A stretch of DNA of 64,000 nucleotides from Chitinophaga dinghuensis (lineage in GTDB: Bacteria > Bacteroidota > Bacteroidia > Chitinophagales > Chitinophagaceae). Below the pieces are notes generated by a model, which searched no databases, was not told where the DNA came from, and saw only the letters and a list, made by a program, of their open reading frames with translations. Shown piece after piece: positions 8,482 to 15,692 of this stretch. Within the stretch, counting starts at the first letter, position 1, and the number at the start of each line of letters is the position of its first letter. The stretch lies in contig NZ_QLMA01000003.1 of the NCBI RefSeq assembly GCF_003259435.1, forward strand, positions 496,001 through 560,000, read 5' to 3'. The position numbers and the translations under genes are program-made.

Positions 8482-8865
8482 ATGAGGAAGATCTGTCTAG
8501 TTCTAAGTATAATTTTCAGTTTTTCTTATAGTTCCCAAGGTCAGACAAACGACACTCTTTCGGCTAAAGTAATATGGATTAAAAATTTTCAAGAGTGTTC
8601 GCTTATCGGTGCGGTGTCATCCTGTAATGCGATTGATACAAGTGTTCTGATTTCTACGAAGAATATTAATACCAATTTAAGAAAAGAAAGAAAAATACAA
8701 GTGGGCCAAACCTATACATTTTTTGTTGAAAAAGATATAGTCATTGCTAGTCCAACAAGAAGAATGTCCGTCAAATTTAAAAACACGATTGTCTGGACTA
8801 ATGAGGAACCATATAAGCTAAAACCCAGATTATGTTTAAATTGTATTGGAGAGTACATGAAATAA
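8482..8865 (+). CDS. Small secreted protein, candidate immunity partner of the HEVLE tip
   Basis: 127 aa with a Sec signal peptide (cleavage probably after SSQG or SQGQ). The mature part carries four cysteines (ECSLIGAVSSC and LCLNC), which may form disulfides. A beta-rich segment with VGQTYTFFVEKD is reminiscent of OB-like folds but this is weak. It begins 4 nt after the toxin cassette. Immunity role inferred from the pairing. Confidence 0.65.
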   Translation: MRKICLVLSIIFSFSYSSQGQTNDTLSAKVIWIKNFQECSLIGAVSSCNAIDTSVLISTKNINTNLRKERKIQVGQTYTFFVEKDIVIASPTRRMSVKFKNTIVWTNEEPYKLKPRLCLNCIGEYMK

Positions 8866-8884
8866 GCTTCCTCAGATGGAGAAG

Positions 8885-8915
8885 ACGCTATTATTATCCA
8901 TTTGGGTTGACGATG
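8885..8915 (+). repeat. RHS core junction repeat, copy 3
   Basis: Encodes YYYPFGLTMVW in the frame of 8889, highly similar to the DNA at 1512-1545. After about 10 more codons the frame leads into unrelated sequence and stops, while the toxin tail that follows is in another frame. It marks a broken core/tail joint. Confidence 0.6.
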
Positions 8916-8935
8916 GTGTGGTATAAGATCAATAA

Positions 8936-9166
8936 AGATAAACTTGCAATAAGCCACAGGTGTTGTCTGCGGCTTATATGCCGTCCAATAAAACTTTGAA
9001 ATATTCAGTAACCTTAATGCATCCAGGTCCTTTTACGATGCCAGGAAATTTAATGAATCAAACCGCAGCAAGTGATGCAGGAATGAAAGTGAATAAAAAC
9101 CAGATTCAGCAAATAATAGATGCATACCTCGATAATAAACTTAATAAAGGTAGACAACGCTATTAA
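8936..9166 (+). pseudogene. Coreless toxin tail, frame-disjoined from its core remnant
   Basis: Open from about 8936 to TAA at 9164-9166, reading SAAYMPSNKTLKYSV, then MHPGPFTMPGNLMNQ and a basic end KLNKGRQRY. The core remnant PFGLTM at 8889-8915 is in a different frame. A GTG at 8960 could start a 68-aa product but there is no ribosome binding site or promoter to support this. The next small secreted-protein gene starts 9 nt later. Toxin family not recognised. Confidence 0.5.
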
Positions 9167-9175
9167 AATTTTTTT

Positions 9176-9620
9176 ATGCTAAAGATTTTTTTAATGCTCT
9201 TGATGACCATGAATAACTCATCCACTTCGCTGCCGAGAAGAGATAGCTTACAAAATAAAATCATTTTTTGAGATTGATTTTCAAGATTTTTTTAAAAATG
9301 ATAAGGTCGATTTTAGTATTAAAAACTGTACAGTTTTTAGAAACTTAATATTGACAAGTGACGGAACTGATGGCTTCACGGGAATTTCAATAAAAGCTTA
9401 TAGTAAAAGCAAATCTGATATACTAATAAAAAAGTCGGATTCCATATGTACTATCTGTAGGCTAAATAAGGGCGAATTATTCATTATAACACTAACAATT
9501 AATGAGAATAAAAGGTTTTATTCAGTTGATTTAAATAATGGTAGGTATATAGGCATCTCAAAGGGAAAAGAGAATGACTTCCATATTAAGCAATCCCATA
9601 AGCCATTCATATATGACTAA
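9176..9620 (+). pseudogene. Frameshifted small secreted protein, candidate immunity gene
   Basis: ATG 9176 opens MLKIFLMLLMTMNN, a signal-peptide-like start, which stops after about 30 codons. A second frame joins it between 9226 and 9268 (KSFFEIDFQDFFKNDKVDF) and continues through LTSDGTDGFTG to 9620, ending NNGRYIGISKGKEN...KPFIYD. Joined they give about 148 aa. The single-base shift makes this a pseudogene unless the assembly is wrong here. It begins 9 nt after the tail at 8936-9166, so the pair resembles the other tail/immunity units. Confidence 0.55.
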
Positions 9621-10206
9621 AGTTTTATTAATCCTTTTCTTTCTATCCCCAAAAATAGAAGTATCGATAGTGTATTCCTGAGTTGGAATAAGGCTACTTA
9701 TTACTCATTGAATGAGATGTGTAAGAAATCGAAAGGGGAAAGTCGTTACTCAATTTATCAAGATCGCTTGGATAACATTTCTGGTTTTTTGGGAATCGAT
9801 AATGATAGTCTCAACCAACTTTCAATTCGGTGGAAGTTTTTGAAAAGAATGGAAATGGATACTATCTTGTTTAATAAGAAGTGGACATTAGTAGAAGTGA
9901 TGAAAACAGGAGAGAGAGTTAGATTAGTAAATTATGTGATTTTCTTTTCAAAGAAATTATACCAGTGTTCTGGCTTATAATTATATTTATGGTGATTGGT
10001 CAAGAGTTTATGAAAAACGAGTTCGTCAAAGAAGGTCGGATGTTAACCTTCCCCTAATTGGAGAATTCTTTACCTTGGATAGTTTTCCATTCGACTTTAT
10101 AGTATCCAATTTTACAGAGGAATTTGTTGTTGGAACTAATTACTATCTACAGCATACGATTAGTAATAAAAATAACTTTTTTAAGTTTGTTGAAATGGCA
10201 AATTAG
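9613..10206 (+). pseudogene. Twice-frameshifted exported protein; source of the duplicate at 4535
   Basis: ATG 9613 overlaps the preceding stop and encodes a hydrophobic leader (MTKVLLILFFLS). The frame shifts near 9640-9650 to one with SIDSVFLSWNKATYYSLNEM up to 9980, then near 9970 back to the first frame (AYNYIYGDWSRVYEKR...) ending at TAG 10204-10206. Joined product about 197 aa, unknown family, rich in aromatic residues. Two compensating shifts suggest real decay. Parts of it recur in scrambled form at 4535-4693. Confidence 0.55.
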
Positions 10207-10216
10207 ACTGGTTTAA

Positions 10217-10357
10217 ATTGGTGATAATACCAATGGTCTTCAAAAAGACCCCAAACCACAAGATATGCCTTCTGTTACTAAAGAAGAAAAGGAATCAGAT
10301 AAAAAAGCTAAAATACCTTTCAATCTATCGGTATTCATCGATAAAGGTAAATCATAG
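10217..10357 (+). pseudogene. Coreless toxin tail (46 codons)
   Basis: Open from just after a TAA at 10214 to TAG at 10355-10357, reading IGDNTNGLQKDPKP, a highly charged stretch (KEEKESDKKAK) and IPFNLSVFIDKGKS. No start, no core. A lipoprotein gene begins 3 nt later. The last cassette of the array. Confidence 0.45.
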
Positions 10358-10360
10358 AAG

Positions 10361-10930
10361 ATGCGATTAATCATGAACCCAACAGCGATAAGATACCTGC
10401 CTATTGTATTATTGATGGTAGTGATATTGAATGCATGTAGCCATAGAATCGATAAGGTTTCGAAATCTGTCACTGGAAGTGTAATGCAGGGTGAGATGAA
10501 TTATTATTCAGATAGCAATATCTTAATTTATAGAAGTAATGTAAAATTGACTGCTGATAAAGAGATTTTTAATCCCAAATCATTTTATGCTAAATTGCCG
10601 AAAGGAATAGCATGTTGGACATTTTCTAATTCATCATCATTTATTTTTCTTTATCCTCATAATCAGGCAATCGCCATTAATGTACGATTGGATAATATAA
10701 GCCTATCGGATACTACTTTTATACCAAATGAATTGGAAATCGATAGTTTTCTAAACCGGGAGATCTCTGGTTCTAATAATTGTGATGTCAGGAAGATTCG
10801 AATTAGATCGAATCGAAAACAATGTTTTATTCAAAAGGGGGCAGCAACGATATTTCTTTATAATATCGCTAAAACCAGATTTAGTAAATATGTAGACGAT
10901 TTACAACAGTTCAGATTCTTGGATAACTAA
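10361..10930 (+). CDS. Lipoprotein, candidate immunity protein; last gene of the array
   Basis: 189 aa from ATG 10361 (ATG 10373 also possible). Signal peptide with lipobox LNAC near residue 26, so a lipoprotein. Mature part without recognisable domain. The array ends here: the following AraC gene lies 71 nt downstream and has normal base composition, compared with the strongly AT-rich DNA before it. Confidence 0.7.
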   Translation: MRLIMNPTAIRYLPIVLLMVVILNACSHRIDKVSKSVTGSVMQGEMNYYSDSNILIYRSNVKLTADKEIFNPKSFYAKLPKGIACWTFSNSSSFIFLYPHNQAIAINVRLDNISLSDTTFIPNELEIDSFLNREISGSNNCDVRKIRIRSNRKQCFIQKGAATIFLYNIAKTRFSKYVDDLQQFRFLDN

Positions 10931-11001
10931 ATTTATACGATAAGCTACACGGAGCAAGCATCCTTAGCTTTTAATACCTTTACCACGAAAACATACAAGT
11001 T

Positions 11002-11751
11002 ATGTCCCTGGTAATCAAAACCCATAAGCCTGATCCCGTTATCGCGCCTTATGTAGACAGCCTTTGGATGCTGCATAATCCCGATAAAGAAGATAAGAAA
11101 GTAGTGGTGCTACCTGATGGAAGAATAGATATCTTCCTCTCTCAATCTACCTCAGAATCCTTTCATATCACCTTACACGGCCTCGGTACGGAACCAGGTC
11201 AAGGCCTCATCCATGCTGGCACACTTACTTTTGCCATCAGTTTTAACCTGCCTGCGGCAGAATATATCCTCCATCAGTCAGTAACGGAATTGGTAAATAA
11301 GGTCGGCGGTCTCCCCAATACTTTCTGGAACTATACAGTAAACGACCTCCAGCATTTCGACGATTTTTGCGCAAAAACAACTCGCCAGATTAAATCATTA
11401 GTACCCGCTGATCCAGATACCCGAAAGCTGCAACTGTTCGAACTCTTAGCCGCTACAGAGGGCAATATCAGTGTGAAGGAACTCTCTGAGAAAGTCTTCT
11501 GGAGCAGTCGCCAAATCAACCGCTATTTCAATCAACAGTTTGGTATTTCCCTAAAGGCTTATTGTAATATTCTTCGGTTCCGGGCTTCCCTGCAGCATTT
11601 GAGCGAAGGCAAATTATTCCCCGAACAGCACTTCGCTGATCAGTCCCACTTTATTAAAGCAGTCAAAAAACTCACAGGCGTTACGCCTAAAGAACTGTTC
11701 CAAAATCAAAACGACCGATTTGTACAATTCTCTGCGATGAAATCAGACTAG
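11002..11751 (+). CDS. AraC-family transcriptional regulator (DUF6597-like N-terminus)
   Basis: 249 aa. Residues about 1-110 resemble the small sensor domain often seen in Bacteroidota AraC proteins (YVDSLWMLHN, VVVLPDGRIDIFL, HAGTLTFAISF). Residues about 150-240 are the double helix-turn-helix (ISVKELSEKVFWSSRQINRYF, FADQSHFIKAVKKLTGVTP). It is 24 nt ahead of the flavin monooxygenase on the same strand, so it probably controls that gene. Effector unknown. Confidence 0.9.
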   Translation: MSLVIKTHKPDPVIAPYVDSLWMLHNPDKEDKKVVVLPDGRIDIFLSQSTSESFHITLHGLGTEPGQGLIHAGTLTFAISFNLPAAEYILHQSVTELVNKVGGLPNTFWNYTVNDLQHFDDFCAKTTRQIKSLVPADPDTRKLQLFELLAATEGNISVKELSEKVFWSSRQINRYFNQQFGISLKAYCNILRFRASLQHLSEGKLFPEQHFADQSHFIKAVKKLTGVTPKELFQNQNDRFVQFSAMKSD

Positions 11752-11775
11752 CTTCGTAGTATCAAAAACGAAGAA

Positions 11776-12930
11776 ATGATGCTGATTACAAATAAACAGA
11801 TAGCTATTGTAGGCGGCGGCCCAGGTGGACTTATGCTCGCCAGGTTATTACAAATGAAAGGCGCTACCGTAAAAGTATACGAAAGAGATAAAAACAAAAC
11901 CATCCGCCAACAAGGCGCTACATTGGATCTGCATGAAGAATCCGGCCTGAAAGCTATGACTGCAGCCGGTTTAATGGAACAATTCCAGCTGCATTACCGG
12001 CCAGGAGCAGAGAAACTTCGTGTGGTTGATGAAAATGCCACCATCCTCCTGGATGAACATACTCACCAAGATAATAATGTAAGTCATCAACGACCAGAAA
12101 TAGACAGAGGCCCTCTCAGAGATATTCTCATGGCTTCCCTGCTGCCAGACACCATCACCTGGGATGCCCAATTTGCATCCATGGAAACGAAGGATAATGG
12201 ATGGAAACTTCATTTCAAAAACGGTGCAACGGCCCTCGCAGATATCGTTATTGCAGCAGATGGCGCTAATTCCCTTATTCGTCCCTGGTTATCGGATATC
12301 GCACCTATTTATAGCGGAGTCACTGCGGTGGAAGGAAATATCTATCAAGCGAAGAAAAATGCACCCAAGTTGAACGCGCTGTTGCAAGGAGGGAAAGTCT
12401 TTGCACTGGGGAAAGAAAAATCGCTCATTATGAGTGCTAAAGGTGATGGTACGCTTTCTTTTTATGCCGGATTTAAAGCAGTTGAAAACTGGCTACAGAC
12501 AAGTAATATCAATTTCAAAGATCCCCAAAGTGCATTTGATTGGTTCCTGCATGTATATGCCGACTGGCATCCGATCTGGCAGGAGTTATTTCAGGCGGAA
12601 GATATCTCTTTTGTACCCAGACCCATGTATCATTACCCGCTGGATCAACAGTGGCAAACACAATCCAATCTGACGATGCTGGGAGATGCGGCCCATCGCA
12701 TGCCGCCATATGCGGGTGAAGGCGTAAATATGGCCCTGCTGGACGCATTGGAACTGTCGGAATGCCTCACCAGTGAGCAGTTTGAAACGATCCATGATGC
12801 TATCGCAGCTTACGAAAAACAAATGCTCCCGCGCGCTGCTGCTGCTACGGAAATGTCTGTTGCCAATACGGCATTATTACATGGAGAAAATGCGATGAAT
12901 AGCCTGTTCGCTATATTTCAGGGAGATTAA
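11776..12930 (+). CDS. TetX-like FAD-dependent monooxygenase
   Basis: 384 aa, the usual length for TetX-type hydroxylases. Visible FAD motifs: GGGPGG at residues 13-18, YERD near 36, the DG motif (IVIAADGANS near 155-165) and GDAAHRMPPYAGEGVN near 302-317. Further words match the TetX group: TLDLHEESG, EIDRGPLRDIL. TetX inactivates tetracyclines by hydroxylation; other members act on various aromatic compounds. The substrate here cannot be told from sequence. Transcribed with the AraC-type regulator upstream. No mobile-element hallmarks adjoin it, so a chromosomal flavoenzyme is as likely as a true resistance gene. Confidence 0.85.
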   Translation: MMLITNKQIAIVGGGPGGLMLARLLQMKGATVKVYERDKNKTIRQQGATLDLHEESGLKAMTAAGLMEQFQLHYRPGAEKLRVVDENATILLDEHTHQDNNVSHQRPEIDRGPLRDILMASLLPDTITWDAQFASMETKDNGWKLHFKNGATALADIVIAADGANSLIRPWLSDIAPIYSGVTAVEGNIYQAKKNAPKLNALLQGGKVFALGKEKSLIMSAKGDGTLSFYAGFKAVENWLQTSNINFKDPQSAFDWFLHVYADWHPIWQELFQAEDISFVPRPMYHYPLDQQWQTQSNLTMLGDAAHRMPPYAGEGVNMALLDALELSECLTSEQFETIHDAIAAYEKQMLPRAAAATEMSVANTALLHGENAMNSLFAIFQGD

Positions 12931-12999
12931 TGGAATACTATAGGGAGATGAAAAGGCCGTTGATAGAATAGGCTCATGAATGCCCGAATACTGCGTGTC

Positions 13000-13485
13000 T
13001 CACTGAAACACTTTTAATATCCGGTCGGTTAAAGTCTCCTGCTTCCTCGTGATAATCACTGTGCCTTCAGCCCCACTAGCTGGACTGATACGATGTCCTT
13101 TATCCGTTTGCATACCTGTTGTATTGGAAGAGAGCACCAGCGCCTGACCGTCGCCATCCAGTTGATTGATTGCACTCACTGTACTGTTCACATAACCCAT
13201 GTTCTCAGGAAACGCTTTGAACGCTAATACCAGCGGACTTCCGACATGTATATCTGCGACTACCTCCTGCGGGAGATTTACAACCAATGATTTATCATGG
13301 AACACGAAAGTAGTTTCATATGTAATTGGAAAACGCATCATCATCAGTAGCGTTGCTGATATGATGAGAAATATCACCATGATGCTGTTGGCCAGTACAT
13401 AAACATGTCTGGGAAAGGAAGTCAACATTTTCTGTACTTCCTCTGAATGCACGGTGAGCGCCTGGTTAGGCTGATTAGTTGTCAT
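13000..13485 (-). CDS. Very short HlyD-like membrane fusion protein
   Basis: 161 aa, compared with about 400 or more for HlyD-type adaptors. One membrane segment (about residues 28-52), then a beta-rich domain (LVVNLPQEVVADIHVGSPLVL, GYVNSTVSAINQL) like the C-terminal barrel of HlyD proteins. The lipoyl domain and long coiled-coil hairpin that normally reach the outer membrane are absent. Its start overlaps the end of the ABC exporter gene by ATGA, so the two are probably coupled. Likely accessory subunit of peptide export; last gene of the graspetide operon. Confidence 0.65.
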   Translation of the reverse strand: MTTNQPNQALTVHSEEVQKMLTSFPRHVYVLANSIMVIFLIISATLLMMMRFPITYETTFVFHDKSLVVNLPQEVVADIHVGSPLVLAFKAFPENMGYVNSTVSAINQLDGDGQALVLSSNTTGMQTDKGHRISPASGAEGTVIITRKQETLTDRILKVFQ

Positions 13486-15692
13486 CTTCCTAATTCTAAC
13501 TGGTTTCTGATCAATTCAAAATAATTGCCTCTTTTTTCTACCAGGGAATCATGATTACCCTGTTCTACAATACGTCCTTTCTCCAATACGATGATCTGGT
13601 CTGCATTGTACACCGTACTCAAACGATGTGCAATAATCACCACTGTTCTGCCTGCAAAGAATTTTTGCAGGTTTTGCATGATTTCTTTTTCATTATTGGC
13701 GTCCAGGGCGCTGGTCGCCTCATCGAAAAACAAGAAAGAAGGATTCTTATAGACAGCCCTCGCTATCAGGATACGCTGTTTCTGACCTGTACTGAGTCCC
13801 ATCCCCGTATTGCCAATCAATGTTTCATACTTTAACGGCAACGACTCAACGAATTCATGAATATTGGCAATCCTGCAAGCCTCCTCTAATCGCTGTAAAT
13901 CGATCGATTCATTACTCAGTGCTATATTTCCGGCAATAGAATCATTGAAGATATAGCCTTCCTGCATCACCACACCACAGGCGCTGCGCCAGTTATTATG
14001 AGAAACCTCCTTTAACGGCGTATCCCCTAGCAGTACTTCGCCTGTCAAGGGTTCATAAAATTTCAATAATAATTTAATCAGGGTAGTTTTGCCACTGCCG
14101 CTGGAACCTACTATAGCCGTTACTTTCTGATGCGGAATGTTTAAGGAGAGGTCATTAAAGATAAAAGGCGCATTACGCACTTTACTATATTTAAAGGAAA
14201 CCTCATGCAGACTTATATCTCCTGCCACACGGTTACCTGCACTTAATGGACGGCTATCTGGCAGTTCCTCCTCTTCAATCTGATGAATATCATTGATCCT
14301 GGCTAAACTAAGACGGGCATCCTGGTAATCTTGTAAGAATTGAGTGATGATGACCATAGGGCCGTTCAATTGTCCTATAATAAAGGAAACAGAGAGCATT
14401 ACGCCGAGTGTCATCTCTCCCTTCATGACCAAACTGGCAGCGAGGAAGGTAATTAGGATATTTTTGAGCTCATTGATGACTGAGGAGCCATCCATCTGTA
14501 ATTGCCTCAATCGCAGGGAAGAAAGGTTGATGTGGAATTGTTTCATTTGCAAACGTTCCCATTCCCAGCGTTTCCTGTTTTCCGCATTGCCCAGTTTGAT
14601 TTCCTGCATTCCATGGAGTATTTCCATGTTTTTTTCTGTAATCGTCGCCAGCCATTCGAACCGCCTAGAATCCAGGAAGGCTCTCCTGCGGGAAAAAGAT
14701 TTTATCCAGATGAAGTAAAATGCGCTGCCAATCAGAAAAACAAAGAATATACTGCGACTATAAAACGCCAGTACAGTCATGAATACCAGAAAGTTGATGG
14801 CAGAAAAAATCACAGATAATAATCCCGTTGTGATGAAATTGTCCAGCCGCGTATGATCAATGATTCGCTGCATGATATCCCCACTCTTGCGCTGATCGTA
14901 ATAGGAGATAGGTAGTTTGAATAACTTGATGAAGAAGTCGGCCAACAAACCGATATCTATTCGTATACTCAGGTGTAGCAACAGATAGCTGCGTATCATT
15001 TCTATCACGGTTCTGCCGAGGAAAATAACCAGTTGAGCAGCGAGAATCAGATATAGCAGTTGGAAGTTATGCTGCTTAATACTGCCATCAACAATACTTT
15101 GAGTCAGGAATGGGAGGGTAAGTTGCAGTAAACTCGCGGTAAACAGCCCGATAATAATACGGGTAATGACCTTCCGGTAACGATTCAAATGTTTCTGTAC
15201 CAGGCGCGTGCCGATTTTTTCATCTGCGGTGTGATGTGGTATCTCTTTAAAATCAGGGCCTGGTTCCAACAGCAGCACAATTCCTTTGCCATCTGCCTGC
15301 TGCCAGTTTTCGAGGAATTCTTCTTTACTGTATTTAATCAGTCCGCTGGCAGGGTCAGAAACTTTGACAGTGGTGGCAGTCATGTGATATACTACCACAA
15401 AATGTTTTTTCTTCCAATAGCAAATAAATGGAAATGCCTTTGTAGCCACGAGATCATCGTATCGCGCTTTGGCGCCGATAGTTTTGAATCCCAGCTGTTG
15501 CGCAGTTTCGCTCATATCCAATAATGAACTGCCTTCTCTGGAGGTAAACAGCAGCGCACGCAGATGCTCCATGTTGAACCGCTTGCCGTAATACTTTCCA
15601 ATGATCTTCAGACATGCTGGTCCACAGTCCATTTCATCCAGTTGCCTGAAATGTGGAAAGCGTTTGAATATCTTAGTGAAGCTCATGTTCAT
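13482..15692 (-). CDS. C39 peptidase-containing ABC exporter (PCAT) for the graspetide
   Basis: 736 aa. Residues 1-130: C39 peptidase with Cys23 (MDCGPACL), His97 (KHFVVVYH) and Asp113 (SDPASG), which cuts leader peptides after double glycine. Residues about 160-440: six-helix ABC membrane domain. Residues about 490-730: ATPase with Walker A GSSGSGKTT, signature LSTGQ (LSGGQ in the consensus) and Walker B FLFFDEATSALD. It begins one base after the stop of the beta-barrel gene. The two precursors in this operon have INGG sites, the expected substrate. Inner membrane. Confidence 0.92.
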   Translation of the reverse strand: MNMSFTKIFKRFPHFRQLDEMDCGPACLKIIGKYYGKRFNMEHLRALLFTSREGSSLLDMSETAQQLGFKTIGAKARYDDLVATKAFPFICYWKKKHFVVVYHMTATTVKVSDPASGLIKYSKEEFLENWQQADGKGIVLLLEPGPDFKEIPHHTADEKIGTRLVQKHLNRYRKVITRIIIGLFTASLLQLTLPFLTQSIVDGSIKQHNFQLLYLILAAQLVIFLGRTVIEMIRSYLLLHLSIRIDIGLLADFFIKLFKLPISYYDQRKSGDIMQRIIDHTRLDNFITTGLLSVIFSAINFLVFMTVLAFYSRSIFFVFLIGSAFYFIWIKSFSRRRAFLDSRRFEWLATITEKNMEILHGMQEIKLGNAENRKRWEWERLQMKQFHINLSSLRLRQLQMDGSSVINELKNILITFLAASLVMKGEMTLGVMLSVSFIIGQLNGPMVIITQFLQDYQDARLSLARINDIHQIEEEELPDSRPLSAGNRVAGDISLHEVSFKYSKVRNAPFIFNDLSLNIPHQKVTAIVGSSGSGKTTLIKLLLKFYEPLTGEVLLGDTPLKEVSHNNWRSACGVVMQEGYIFNDSIAGNIALSNESIDLQRLEEACRIANIHEFVESLPLKYETLIGNTGMGLSTGQKQRILIARAVYKNPSFLFFDEATSALDANNEKEIMQNLQKFFAGRTVVIIAHRLSTVYNADQIIVLEKGRIVEQGNHDSLVEKRGNYFELIRNQLELGR

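Noticed and set aside
1..10930. CRISPR-like or integron-like cassette array
   Set aside because: There are no regularly spaced short repeats, no integrase gene and no attC-like sites; the repeated unit is only the toxin-tail/partner layout.
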